Of a stretch of 64,000 nt of DNA, positions 9,318-18,495 are shown one piece after another; within the stretch, counting starts at the first letter, position 1, and every line of letters begins with the position of its first letter. Both the position numbers and the translations under genes were made by a program. This DNA is from Secundilactobacillus kimchicus JCM 15530 (GTDB taxonomy: Bacteria > Bacillota > Bacilli > Lactobacillales > Lactobacillaceae): assembly GCF_001433995.1 (NCBI RefSeq), contig NZ_AZCX01000003.1, positions 1 to 64,000 of the forward strand, given 5' to 3'. The notes below the pieces were generated by a model that saw only the letters and a program-made list of their open reading frames with translations, was not told the DNA's origin and made no database searches.

Positions 9318-9355
9318 ATCTAGTGATGCTATATTTAGCACTAGGAGTGTTATCC

Positions 9356-10699
9356 ATGATTGAAAAGAACGATTTAACCTCGGGGTCACCACTTAAAAAA
9401 ATCATTACATTCTCTCTACCATTGGTCAGCGGCAATGTTTTTCAACAATTCTACACACTAATTGATAGCTTTATCATCAGTCACTTTTTGGGGATTAACG
9501 CTTTAGCCGCAGTAGGCGCATTCTATCCACTGAGCTTTCTGATTCTTGGATTTATTCAGGGTTGCTGCATTGGTTTTTCAATTCCATTAGCCCAAAGCAT
9601 CGGTCGGAAGGATAATGTCGCCACTAAGCAAGACCTTTTAAGCGGGACAATAATTTGCTGCGTGCTAATATGCATTATGACCCCGAGCATGATTTTTTCA
9701 GCTCAACCCCTACTAACACTCTTACATACGCCTGAAAGAATTTTAACTATCACAACAATTTTTACCATCATTTCGTTTGCGGGTATTCCGGCCAATATTT
9801 TATACAATTACTCAGCTAGCCTGTTACGTTCTTTCGGTGATTCAACGCACCCTTTCCATTTTCTTGTTTTTTCACTTTTTTTAAATATCGGGCTTGCCTT
9901 AACTTTCATTCTCCTATTTCACCTAGGCTTAAACGGCGTTGCTTTGGCTACCGTTATTAGCGAAACAGTTGCTGGTCTTCTGAATCTCTATTACTATATC
10001 CACCATACGACTTTCCCTAAAATTAAAATTTCAAGACAGTATCTTAATTACCAGTCACTGATCCACGTTAGTACCATTGGGTTCCCAATGGGTGCAGAAT
10101 ACTCAGTGTCCGCAATTGGTGCTATTCTGATGCAAAATGCAATTAATATCTTGGGAACAGATGCCATTGCCGCCCAGTCTGCTGGCGATAAAATTAGACA
10201 ATTTTTTACGCTACCAATGGAAAGTTTAGGTATGGGCATCGCAACCTATATGGCTCAAAACTTCGGTGCCCACGATAAAAAACGTATTTCTCAAGGGTTA
10301 CTGGATGGCTCATTAATCCAGTTATCATGGTCAATCGTTTCTCTTCTTCTTGTGTGGCTATTAAAAAAACCGTTAATAACTCTCGTTCTTGGTGTGAGTC
10401 ATGGACACGTCTACAATTTGGCCGAAAACTATCTTGTTACTATAAGTTTCTTCTTTATTATTCACGGACTATTAATGATTTTTAGAAATACACTACAAGG
10501 ACTAGGTCACAGTATGGTTGCAATTCTCTCAGGATTTGGTGAATTAATTGGACGACTATTCGCTAGTATTCTTGCAACACTCTCATTCGGTTATGTTGCT
10601 ATCTGTTACGCTAATCAATTAGCATGGGGGATTTCACTTGTTTACTGTTGTTATATGGTTTGGAAAATTCTATCAACAGACCACCAACTCAATAAATAG
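9356..10699 (+). CDS. MATE-family efflux transporter
   Basis: The 447-residue protein has about 12 hydrophobic segments in two MATE repeats (SLPLVSGNVFQQFYTLIDSF in the first; FPMGAEYSVSAIGAILMQNA in the second). These transporters expel drugs or organic cations in exchange for Na+ or H+. The ATG at 9356 has AGGAG upstream; the reading frame extends back to 9323 without a ribosome binding site. It is divergent from the uronate reductase operon and may share its operator region. This suggests that it exports something linked to glucuronide use, perhaps a freed aglycone. The link is inference; the family assignment is firm. Confidence 0.85.
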   Translation: MIEKNDLTSGSPLKKIITFSLPLVSGNVFQQFYTLIDSFIISHFLGINALAAVGAFYPLSFLILGFIQGCCIGFSIPLAQSIGRKDNVATKQDLLSGTIICCVLICIMTPSMIFSAQPLLTLLHTPERILTITTIFTIISFAGIPANILYNYSASLLRSFGDSTHPFHFLVFSLFLNIGLALTFILLFHLGLNGVALATVISETVAGLLNLYYYIHHTTFPKIKISRQYLNYQSLIHVSTIGFPMGAEYSVSAIGAILMQNAINILGTDAIAAQSAGDKIRQFFTLPMESLGMGIATYMAQNFGAHDKKRISQGLLDGSLIQLSWSIVSLLLVWLLKKPLITLVLGVSHGHVYNLAENYLVTISFFFIIHGLLMIFRNTLQGLGHSMVAILSGFGELIGRLFASILATLSFGYVAICYANQLAWGISLVYCCYMVWKILSTDHQLNK

Positions 10700-10707
10700 T
10701 GACACAA

Positions 10708-10766
10708 TAAAAAGCCCTTGCGGTGAGAAAAAGCCAGTAGCTTTTCTCACCGCAAGGGCTTTTTAA
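10708..10766. terminator. Bidirectional terminator
   Basis: AAAAAGCCCTTGCGGTGAGAAA pairs perfectly with its complement across a 10-nt loop, with T-runs on both strands. It lies between the convergent MATE and epimerase-like genes. Confidence 0.92.
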
Positions 10767-10776
10767 ATCTAGCTTT

Positions 10777-11658
10777 TCACTTTAATGTGATGTCATAACT
10801 AAATTCCCTTGTTTTGCCAGGATCTAAAATTGAATTAGCTTCCTTTTCAAGCAATTCAACTTCATGCCCAGCTACATCAGGTAGCCCTTGGAATGGCTCT
10901 ACGCACAAGAATTTTGCGTTAGCACCTTCCTTTGTCCAAAGGCAAACATACCTAAAATCATCTAGACTAACATGAATTTGATGTTTCGTTTTTGGAGACG
11001 AAATTAATACCCCTTTAATACCATCATTTTGAATGATAATCAGACCGTCATCAAACATCTCATAATTCAAAGCAATTTGACTACCTTTGGCAGCTTTTAA
11101 ATCAATCACATCACCGCTTCGATACGGATTAGGCGTCTTAACAATCTTATATTGCTTTAAATCAAGGTTTGAAGGTTCAAACGTCACCGTATAGTCTTCA
11201 AATTCCCCCTCACCATTAATCGGCAAGTTGAAGGCAGGATGGGACCCAATTGAAAAACTCAACTGTTCAGCTGTCTGATTTTCGATTTTAAAGCTTAATA
11301 CCAGCCCCTCATCAGTCAATTCAAAAGTCACGAACAACGTAAAATCAAACGGATAGAACCGCCGAGTTGCCTCGTTCGCATTCAACTTTAAAGTCAGTTT
11401 AATACCATCGTTATCTTCAATCTCAAATACTTGATCAGCAGCAAACCCATGTTGGGGCATTTCGTATTCTTTACCTTGATAATAATAAGCATCATTTTCA
11501 GACCGTCCGATGGCCGGGAAAAGTACTGGCGCATGCTTTGGCCACAAATCATCGTTCCAAATATAATCAAAGTTTCCTGACTTATTCACTAGATGTGTTA
11601 ACTCTGCACCACGTTCATTTATTTCAGCAATAAATCTTTCGTTCTCAATTTTTTGCAT
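10777..11658 (-). CDS. Aldose 1-epimerase family protein (LacX-like)
   Basis: The 293-residue protein has the galactose mutarotase-like beta-sandwich fold, with IWNDDLWPKHAPVLFPAIGR near the N-terminus and IGSHPAFNLP around the active-site His. It is closer to the LacX/YihR-like group than to GalM. It is the last gene of an operon with uxaC and GH31, separated by 67 bases from uxaC, so it probably interconverts anomers of the sugar or uronate released by the GH31 enzyme. The exact substrate is unknown. AAGGAG precedes the ATG. Confidence 0.82.
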   Translation of the reverse strand: MQKIENERFIAEINERGAELTHLVNKSGNFDYIWNDDLWPKHAPVLFPAIGRSENDAYYYQGKEYEMPQHGFAADQVFEIEDNDGIKLTLKLNANEATRRFYPFDFTLFVTFELTDEGLVLSFKIENQTAEQLSFSIGSHPAFNLPINGEGEFEDYTVTFEPSNLDLKQYKIVKTPNPYRSGDVIDLKAAKGSQIALNYEMFDDGLIIIQNDGIKGVLISSPKTKHQIHVSLDDFRYVCLWTKEGANAKFLCVEPFQGLPDVAGHEVELLEKEANSILDPGKTREFSYDITLK

Positions 11659-11725
11659 GATTTTCTCCTTCCAAAAACAGTTGCGATGAACTTTATGTCC
11701 TCACAACTGTTTTCTCAACTACCGA

Positions 11726-13156
11726 TTACTTGACATCTTCATAAAATCCAAAATAATCGTGAGCATTGTTATATGAAATATCTTCGATAATTTGACCTAA
11801 ATACTCATCATCGTCAGGAACTTGGCCGCGTTCCGCTAATTCACCGATATAGTCGCATAAAACACGCCGGAAGTATTCGTGTCGTGGGTACGACAAGAAA
11901 CTGCGAGAATCTGTTAACATACCAACAAAATTAGCAAGTAGACTTTGTTGCGCCATCACTCTCAATTGTTCTTGCATACCTTCTCTGGTGTCATTAAACC
12001 ACCATGCACAACCCAATTGCATCTTTTGCGTGATGCCATCGCCGTAAAAATCACCCATCCCGGTTGCTAATTGCATCCAGTCATTCGGATTAAGGGAGTA
12101 CAAGATTGTCTTCGGGATATTGTCATCATCCTGCATATCGGTAAATAAATTCATAATCTCATTTGCAATATCAGGCTGCGTTCCCATTGAATCAAACCCT
12201 GTATCAGCGCCAATCTTCTTAAACATTGGCTGATTGCGGTTTCGTAGTGCGTTCATATGATACTGCATTGTCCAACCAAATTTTTTATTTAACTTCATCA
12301 ACTCTTTGAGAAGAGCCGTAGCATAAATATCAACGTCTTTCGTTGTTAAAGGCTCATTGTGACGTCCGTTTTCAAACACAGTTTCGATTTGTTCAGCTGT
12401 CGCCGGAACATAATGGAAAGTATTTAAACCATGATCAGATAATCTTCCACCTAACCTGGTAAAGTATTCGAATCGTTGTTCAAATGCTTTAATAAAGGAT
12501 TTAAAATCGGTAATTTTAATACCAGAAACATCTTCGAACTCTTGTAAATATTGGTCAAATGTTAATGCTGAAATATTAAACGCTTTATCTGGACGCATTG
12601 CTGGCAGTACTTTAAACCCATTTTCCTTTTCTTCGGCCTTTAATAACTTATGATATTTAAGATCAGACGCTGGGTCATCCGTTGTACAAACAACTTCAAC
12701 ATTTGAATTCTTAATCAAATTGCGCGGTTTAAACTCGTCAGTGGCAAGCAGCTCATTAGCCTTATCCCAAATTCGCTTGACACTCTTTTTAGTAAACGGT
12801 TCCGTAATCCCGAAGAAGCGTTGTAACTCAAGGTGCGTCCACTCATACAATGGATTTCCAATTGCTTTTTCAATGGTACCGGCCCAGGCAACCAATTTCT
12901 CATATTCGTCACCGTCACCAGTAATCAACTCTTCTGGAACGCCATTTGCCCGCATCAAGCGCCACTTATAATGATCCCCGAATGTCCCATCATTAATCCA
13001 AATTCTCGTTAAATTAGGATAATTTTTATTCTCATAAATCTCCTGAGGATTCAAATGGCAATGAAAATCAATAATAGGCATTTTTTTGGCATGCTCATGG
13101 AATAATTTTTTCCCGGTTTCATTTGTCAAAAGGAAATCTTTGTCTAGTAAAGTCAT
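11726..13156 (-). CDS. uxaC: Glucuronate isomerase (uronate isomerase)
   Basis: The 476-residue enzyme converts D-glucuronate to D-fructuronate (or galacturonate to tagaturonate), the entry step of hexuronate use. [18 protein letters not shown] near residue 30 holds the metal-binding HxH pair of this amidohydrolase-superfamily protein, and the length is normal for UxaC. It sits between a GH31 gene and an epimerase-like gene in one operon and uses AAGGAG before the ATG. With uxuB, uxuA and kdgK nearby, the whole route from glucuronate to KDPG is encoded in the first 13 kb. Confidence 0.93.
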   Translation of the reverse strand: MTLLDKDFLLTNETGKKLFHEHAKKMPIIDFHCHLNPQEIYENKNYPNLTRIWINDGTFGDHYKWRLMRANGVPEELITGDGDEYEKLVAWAGTIEKAIGNPLYEWTHLELQRFFGITEPFTKKSVKRIWDKANELLATDEFKPRNLIKNSNVEVVCTTDDPASDLKYHKLLKAEEKENGFKVLPAMRPDKAFNISALTFDQYLQEFEDVSGIKITDFKSFIKAFEQRFEYFTRLGGRLSDHGLNTFHYVPATAEQIETVFENGRHNEPLTTKDVDIYATALLKELMKLNKKFGWTMQYHMNALRNRNQPMFKKIGADTGFDSMGTQPDIANEIMNLFTDMQDDDNIPKTILYSLNPNDWMQLATGMGDFYGDGITQKMQLGCAWWFNDTREGMQEQLRVMAQQSLLANFVGMLTDSRSFLSYPRHEYFRRVLCDYIGELAERGQVPDDDEYLGQIIEDISYNNAHDYFGFYEDVK

Positions 13157-13194
13157 TTCTATCTCTCCTTATTTTTTACATGGTCAATGCTTTA

Positions 13195-15690
13195 TTAAAT
13201 TGAAATTAGGTCCTTCACATTAAAGTTAACTTGCACATCGAAGTTTTTTCCCTCAGGGTTAGCAAACCGGACCACAACTTGCCGCTTCTCACCATCAAAA
13301 TACCATCCTGAGGACGCTTGTGCGAACTTATCGGCACTTAAATACCGCTCCAACGTTTCCTGACCAACGGAAATTTCAATCGGCGCTATTGTCGGGCAAA
13401 TAACGTTCAACTCTAACACTTTAACTTTAGAGGCAAATGCACCTGTTTTTGAAAATTGAATCTGAACACCGTCCGCAGACTGATCCGTCGTAATATGGGT
13501 CAGTAAGTACTGACCATTTTTATAATCCGTTGATACACCGTCATCTTCATACAGACTAAATTGAGCTGAACGACTAGGCTCAATTAATAGCTGAAGTTTT
13601 TCAATTGCGTCATTATGGATATTCATTAGCCCTGGGCTTTGAGGAATAATACTCCCGTTTCTAATAAACATCGGAATACTGCCCAGATTTACCGGTAAAC
13701 TAATTGTTTGACCGCCATCGTAAACTTTTCTAGTACTCCAATCAGTCCATGTGGCACCAGATGGCAAATAGATGGCCTTAGTGGTCTCTCCCCTATCTAC
13801 AACATTGGCAACCAACAATGATGGTCCTAACATGAACTCAAAGCTTTCTTCGGCAACCTTCGGATCTTGTTGAAATTCATACACCAACGGCCTCATAATC
13901 GGTGATCCCTTCACCGAAGCCTCATAGAGTAATGAATAGAAATAGGGAATCAAAGAATATCTTAGCTGAATAGCCTCTCGAATATATTTAGTATACCCAG
14001 GATACGTCCACGGCTCCGTAACTGTATTGTCGTTATTAGACGAGTGAATTGAAAATCTGGGCTGGAAAATTCCGTTTTGGACCCAGCGTACGAACAGTTC
14101 TGGTTCCGGTAACGGCCCATCGAATCCGCCAATATCACAACCTTGATTAGCAACTCCTGAAAGGCCCATTCCTAAGATGGTGGGAATGTTATACTTTACA
14201 TTTGTCCAACTCGTATAATTATCACCTGCCCACGTCTGCGCGTACCGTTGAATACCAGCAAACCCGGCCCGGTTAACTAAGTATGGCCGAACGCCTGGTG
14301 CCGCTTTTGCTATTGCTTCTTGAGCAGCCTTTGCCATCATCGTGGGCATAACAGGCTTTAACTCTCCAATTCGGCGATTTTGCCCCTCTGCGTTAACTAA
14401 CGCATCGTTGTTGTTAATTTCGTATTCATTATTGTCATTCCAAATAGAAGTAATTCCAATAGAAATCAATTGCTGAATCATTCGTTTTTCCCAGGCATCA
14501 CGACCATGCGGATTTGTAAAGTCAACAAAATGTGCTGATCCGCCCCAATACTGATCAACCTCTGAAGATTGCCCATCGGCATTTTTTACATAAGCATCTT
14601 CTGCCTCGAATTCTTCGACTAATGGATGAGAGAGTAGCATCCCGGGTTTTATGTTGGGCGCTAAAAGAACACCACGTTTTCTTAGCTCAGCCACAAACTG
14701 TTCTGGATTCGGAAAGCGTTTCTTATTCCAATTGAATACATACCGCTTTCCATCTTCTCCAGAAGTATAACCAGACGACAAGAAAAACCCATCACACGGA
14801 ATATTGTTTTTCCGACAGGTATCCACAAAATCAAGAATGGCGACGTCAGCATCTTTGTCAAGCTCTGTGTAAAACATTGTGGAGCCCATATACCCCAATG
14901 AGGCCGCTGGCATCATAGCTGATTTACCCGTAAGATCCGTATAGTGTTCTACCACGTCTTTTATGGTTGGTCCGCCAATAAAGAAGAAATCAACATCCCC
15001 ACCATCACATTCAAAATAACTATACCGTAACCAATAATTACTATGTTCACAGTCCATATCGAATACTGAATCGTTTGCATTATTGTAGAATAATCCGCTT
15101 GCCACATCATTTTCTGAGTCAAAATCAATATAAAATGGAATCATTTTATACAACGGATCAGACTTCTTGGCATTCCAACCTAGGGAGTCTGTGTTATGCA
15201 TTCGCATACGCCGTTTAAATTTATTAAGCTCGCCGGATTTTTCACCAAAACCGTAGAATTTATTTGAGTTTCCCATACTACTGTAATGAAAGCGTCGGCC
15301 AAACTCATCCTTTAAGAAAGAACGTTTCGGTAGATCCCTATGGACAACCCGGCCAGACGAATCGACGATTTCAAAGTAGAAAGGTTCCTCAAAAATTTTG
15401 AGGGTGTAATTCCCAGTCGTTGTTGTGTACACTCCTGCTTCATGGTTCAATTCAATCGGAATCGGATCCACTCGAGTTCTTTCACCTCGAAAAAGATCAT
15501 CCGTTGCATCATCCCAAGCCGTTTTGACCAGTGCGTAAGATTCTTCTTCAGGAAATTCATCGTCAAACGTACTTCTAATTCGAATAATGTCTTCATTAAG
15601 CAAATAAACTTGAAACTGTGCGCCTTCTGTGCGAATTAGCAAGTAATTACCATAATTTTTAACTTCCTGCAGTTTATTACTAGTTTTCAT
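13195..15690 (-). CDS. GH31 alpha-glycosidase
   Basis: This 831-residue protein has the GH31 layout: an N-terminal beta-sandwich (about 20-245), a catalytic barrel (about 260-600) and C-terminal beta domains. The likely nucleophile is Asp419 in IWNDNNEYE, a variant of the usual WxDMNE, and the acid/base is Asp490 in WAGDNYTSW. Known activities include alpha-glucosidase, alpha-xylosidase and others. There is no signal peptide. It leads the operon with uxaC and the epimerase-like gene, 38 bases before uxaC, so a substrate that yields glucuronate is plausible. GGAGGTGG precedes the ATG. The specificity is not readable from sequence. Confidence 0.88.
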   Translation of the reverse strand: MKTSNKLQEVKNYGNYLLIRTEGAQFQVYLLNEDIIRIRSTFDDEFPEEESYALVKTAWDDATDDLFRGERTRVDPIPIELNHEAGVYTTTTGNYTLKIFEEPFYFEIVDSSGRVVHRDLPKRSFLKDEFGRRFHYSSMGNSNKFYGFGEKSGELNKFKRRMRMHNTDSLGWNAKKSDPLYKMIPFYIDFDSENDVASGLFYNNANDSVFDMDCEHSNYWLRYSYFECDGGDVDFFFIGGPTIKDVVEHYTDLTGKSAMMPAASLGYMGSTMFYTELDKDADVAILDFVDTCRKNNIPCDGFFLSSGYTSGEDGKRYVFNWNKKRFPNPEQFVAELRKRGVLLAPNIKPGMLLSHPLVEEFEAEDAYVKNADGQSSEVDQYWGGSAHFVDFTNPHGRDAWEKRMIQQLISIGITSIWNDNNEYEINNNDALVNAEGQNRRIGELKPVMPTMMAKAAQEAIAKAAPGVRPYLVNRAGFAGIQRYAQTWAGDNYTSWTNVKYNIPTILGMGLSGVANQGCDIGGFDGPLPEPELFVRWVQNGIFQPRFSIHSSNNDNTVTEPWTYPGYTKYIREAIQLRYSLIPYFYSLLYEASVKGSPIMRPLVYEFQQDPKVAEESFEFMLGPSLLVANVVDRGETTKAIYLPSGATWTDWSTRKVYDGGQTISLPVNLGSIPMFIRNGSIIPQSPGLMNIHNDAIEKLQLLIEPSRSAQFSLYEDDGVSTDYKNGQYLLTHITTDQSADGVQIQFSKTGAFASKVKVLELNVICPTIAPIEISVGQETLERYLSADKFAQASSGWYFDGEKRQVVVRFANPEGKNFDVQVNFNVKDLISI

Positions 15691-15762
15691 AACCCACCTC
15701 CGCTACAAGCTGATGTTCATGGAGTCACAATCTATCGTAAAATCCAGAAGATTTTGTTTTAA

Positions 15763-15774
15763 GTAATATACTAG
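15763..15774. promoter_or_regulatory. Putative uronate operator before GH31-uxaC
   Basis: The minus strand reads CTAGTATATTAC, similar to the sites before gntK and uxuB, and lies 72 bases from the GH31 start. The same 13-mer, AGTAATATACTAG, recurs at 38614-38626. Because it contains TATACT, it could instead be a -10 element on the plus strand. Confidence 0.45.
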
Positions 15775-15805
15775 ATAGTCACGATACTCATACTTTATAG
15801 CGAAA

Positions 15806-15819
15806 GGTAAGCGCTGTCA
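15806..15819. promoter_or_regulatory. cre-like site in the GH31/GPH divergent region
   Basis: GGTAAGCGCTGTCA matches 12 of 14 positions of the cre consensus. It lies just upstream of the operator-like palindrome. Confidence 0.5.
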
Positions 15820-15935
15820 ATGGTGATTCATCCATAATTCTAAAAAAGCTTCCTTCCTTAGGGATTCACCAACAAATCGCCATACAAAAAGTGTTTCACA
15901 TTAAATTCTTAATCACATATTTTCAAACGAGCTCT

Positions 15936-15949
15936 TGAAAGCGTTCTCT
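15936..15949 (+). promoter_or_regulatory. cre site before the GPH symporter
   Basis: TGAAAGCGTTCTCT matches 13 of 14 cre positions, in the direction of the transporter gene. The 399-base divergent region (15691-16089) otherwise shows no gene. Confidence 0.55.
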
Positions 15950-16089
15950 TTTGATGTTATTCTTTTGCTAAACTTATGTATCAGTTTTGGAAGGCTAGAC
16001 GGATGAATATGATGAACTTTAATGGTTTGCTATTATTCAATTCTATTTCGTCCTCTACTTTCAATCAAAATGGAAAGAAGTGAATAGAT

Positions 16090-17526
16090 TTGGACAAAAC
16101 GCAAAAAACTGTCACCGTGGCAGCTGCGCCGTTTAACATTAAGGATAAAGTTGGCTATATGTTTGGTGATATTGGAAACAATTTCTCCTTCAACGTTGTT
16201 AATTCATTCTTAATGATTTTTTATACCAATGTCTTAGGCTTAACAGGTGCCCAAGTTGGGGTTCTATTTTTACTTGCTCGGTTTATCGACGCTTTTGCCG
16301 ATATTACAGTTGGTCGACTAGTCGATAATAGTAAACTTCATAAGATTGGGCGATTCAAACCCTGGATTAATCGAATGAAGTACCCGCTACTCATTTTCTT
16401 GGTACTCTTATACGTCCCAGTCGTTAAAGATTGGGCGATGCCTGCACGTTTAGTTTACGTGTTCGTTACCTATCTGGGGTGGGGTATTTTCTACTCATCA
16501 GTTAACATTCCTTATGGGTCAATGGCCTCAGCCATTAGTAGCGATCCTAATGACAAAACATCACTCTCGACCTTCCGGGCACTAGGTTCAGCCTTGGGAA
16601 GTGCTATTACAAGTTATATTTTGCCAATGTTCATCTACATTGGGGCTACTCAAACCATCTCAGGATCTCGTTTCTTCTGGGTCGTCGTTGTGTGCGCCAT
16701 CTTAGGTTGGGGTTGCTATATGCTAACCACCAACTTAACAACTGAACGAGTACGGACCGAAAAAAGCGAAAAAGTTCCAATGAAAGCTTTAGTCAAGGGT
16801 TTGTTTGAAAACAAAGCATTAATCGTTCTCGTCTTAGTTGATATCATGATTGTTATTAATCAAAATCTCTCGGGGACCATGATTTCTTACCTGTTTAATG
16901 ATTACTTCAGAAATAAAGGTGCGATGTCAATTGCGTTAATTTTTAACTTTGCAACCGTTATTCTTTTGGCACCGTTCGGAAATTGGTTTACCCAAAAATT
17001 TGGTCGTAAAGAAACCTCCATTGTCGCTCTTTTATTCGGAGCTTTAATGTACGGCATTCTGTTTATAACACACACTCAAAGTGCCACTTTCTACCTTGTT
17101 ATGTTGTTCTTCGGTTCTCTGGGAGCCGGGATGTTTAACTTGATGGTATGGGCCTTTATCACTGATGTTATCGATAATCATGAAGTTCTAACTGGCACAC
17201 GTGAAGATGGTGTTGTTTACGGTGTTAACTCCTTTGCACGAAAAGTCGCTCAAGCGATTGCCGGCGGATTTGGTGGCTTTATGCTAACATTCATTGGTTA
17301 CCAATCTTCAACTGGTGGAGGTGCTATTCAATCAGACGCGGTTATTCACCGGATTTACAATCTAGCGACCCTGATTCCAACAGTCTGCCTCTTGGCTGCA
17401 GCTTTACTTCTCTTATTCTTCTACCCATTGGGAAAGAAACTGGTAAACAGTAACGCAGCGACTCTTGCTAAGATCCACGCCGAAAATACTGCTGAAGAAA
17501 AAGAAGATTCCGAAACAGATAAATAG
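16090..17526 (+). CDS. GPH-family sugar/uronide:cation symporter
   Basis: This 478-residue, 12-segment carrier belongs to the glycoside-pentoside-hexuronide family. KDKVGYMFGDIGNNFSF at the start and NIPYGSMASAISSDPNDKTS in the middle are typical. It reads from a TTG at 16090; later ATG codons would cut into the first membrane segment. It probably imports a glucuronide or an oligosaccharide for the divergent GH31-uxaC operon. A cre site lies upstream and a strong hairpin follows. The substrate is inferred from context only. Confidence 0.85.
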   Translation: MDKTQKTVTVAAAPFNIKDKVGYMFGDIGNNFSFNVVNSFLMIFYTNVLGLTGAQVGVLFLLARFIDAFADITVGRLVDNSKLHKIGRFKPWINRMKYPLLIFLVLLYVPVVKDWAMPARLVYVFVTYLGWGIFYSSVNIPYGSMASAISSDPNDKTSLSTFRALGSALGSAITSYILPMFIYIGATQTISGSRFFWVVVVCAILGWGCYMLTTNLTTERVRTEKSEKVPMKALVKGLFENKALIVLVLVDIMIVINQNLSGTMISYLFNDYFRNKGAMSIALIFNFATVILLAPFGNWFTQKFGRKETSIVALLFGALMYGILFITHTQSATFYLVMLFFGSLGAGMFNLMVWAFITDVIDNHEVLTGTREDGVVYGVNSFARKVAQAIAGGFGGFMLTFIGYQSSTGGGAIQSDAVIHRIYNLATLIPTVCLLAAALLLLFFYPLGKKLVNSNAATLAKIHAENTAEEKEDSETDK

Positions 17527-17544
17527 ATAATAAGCACCACATAC

Positions 17545-17598
17545 AAAAGGCCCAGCGAACATAGGATGTTTTAATATCCTATGTTCGCTGGGCCTTTT
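17545..17598. terminator. Bidirectional terminator
   Basis: AAAAGGCCCAGCGAACATAG and its complement pair across a short loop, with T/A runs on both sides, between convergent genes. Confidence 0.92.
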
Positions 17599-17637
17599 CA
17601 GCCTTCTACAGGCTATAAACTGACTAAAACCAACTTA

Positions 17638-17844
17638 CTATTTGGTTACCGTTGTAACTTGCACAAAAGCTTGACCAAGGGCGTTAGCATCGTTAGCGGC
17701 TGAAAAGCCACCCAACACCATGCTCCCAATGACAATGGCGCTCATTAATACAATATTGGCGTTTCGAACAAAATTACTCTTTTTAGTTACAGTCTCTTTT
17801 GCAAACGTTGTTTGTTCCGAAGTGTTAGTGTATGAATTCAACAT
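17638..17844 (-). CDS. Small single-pass membrane protein, unknown function
   Basis: The protein has 68 residues: a polar N-terminal 28 residues rich in Thr, Ser and Lys, one hydrophobic segment (NIVLMSAIVIGSMVLGGF, about 31-48) and a short hydrophilic tail. AGGAGG lies 10 bases before the ATG at 17844, which supports a real gene; the longer frame to 17868 starts ahead of that site. It stands alone between two terminators. I do not recognise its family. It has no cysteine or double-glycine leader, so a bacteriocin is not indicated. Confidence 0.6.
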   Translation of the reverse strand: MLNSYTNTSEQTTFAKETVTKKSNFVRNANIVLMSAIVIGSMVLGGFSAANDANALGQAFVQVTTVTK

Positions 17845-18133
17845 CAATAATAGTCCTCCTATTTGCAATTGTTCTCTCTTAGCAAATTCATATTACCATC
17901 TTCTTAATATTTTTCAATAGGTTTCAACCGATAAAACGTTTTCTTGAAAAGGAAAATTCACAATCTTTCATGACACTACAGAATTCATCGAATGATCAGT
18001 CAGCATCCGCACTTAATTTGGCCTAACGCCTCTACTTTAGCCTAAATTGGTCTGTTCTAATTAGCCTTACTTCTATGCTTTTTATCGTGTTATTTTGCAC
18101 GCATGTGAAAAACAAAAAACTATAGTCCTACTC
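17845..18133. other. Intergenic region with no gene seen
   Basis: AT-rich stretch of about 290 bases holding the small membrane protein promoter side. A weak cre-like AGAAAACGTTTTAT lies on the minus strand near 17930. No convincing ORF or RNA was seen. Confidence 0.4.
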
Positions 18134-18180
18134 AAAAGGACCCGGCATTCACATCCATAAATGTAAACACCGAGTCCTTC
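18134..18180 (-). terminator. Terminator of the galactitol-type PTS operon
   Basis: AAAAGGACCCGG and CCGAGTCCTT pair, with an inner ACAT/ATGT stem. On the minus strand a short T-run follows. It lies a few bases after the IIB stop. Confidence 0.75.
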
Positions 18181-18187
18181 AATTTGC

Positions 18188-18478
18188 CTACTTACCCAAA
18201 TCCAACTTATTCAATACCTGTTCAAACACTTTATCCTGCCCAACACCGGTCAGTAGCGGGACACCACTAATCACTTTATCTTTAACATTATCTGGAACCA
18301 CGGTCGTACTTACAAAGGCATCGTAATCATCAATTTTGTTGATGTATTCTGCAACGTTTCCTTTGTACGTTTTGACTTGGTCCAAAACACCTTGGGACTG
18401 CAGATAATCCCGAATTTTGCCTTCTGCTAACGTTGACGTTGCGATCCCACTACCACAAACTACCATTAATGTTTTCAT
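18188..18478 (-). CDS. PTS IIB component, galactitol family
   Basis: This 96-residue cytosolic protein carries phosphate from IIA to the incoming sugar. The phosphocysteine is Cys8 in MVVCGSGIATSTLAE, the GatB signature. AAGGAG precedes the ATG. It is the last gene of the operon regulator-IIA-IIA-IIC-IIB. The operon has no catabolic enzyme, so the substrate (galactitol, arabitol or another polyol or sugar) is unknown. Confidence 0.9.
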   Translation of the reverse strand: MKTLMVVCGSGIATSTLAEGKIRDYLQSQGVLDQVKTYKGNVAEYINKIDDYDAFVSTTVVPDNVKDKVISGVPLLTGVGQDKVFEQVLNKLDLGK

Positions 18479-18495
18479 ATTTATAATCTCCTTTT

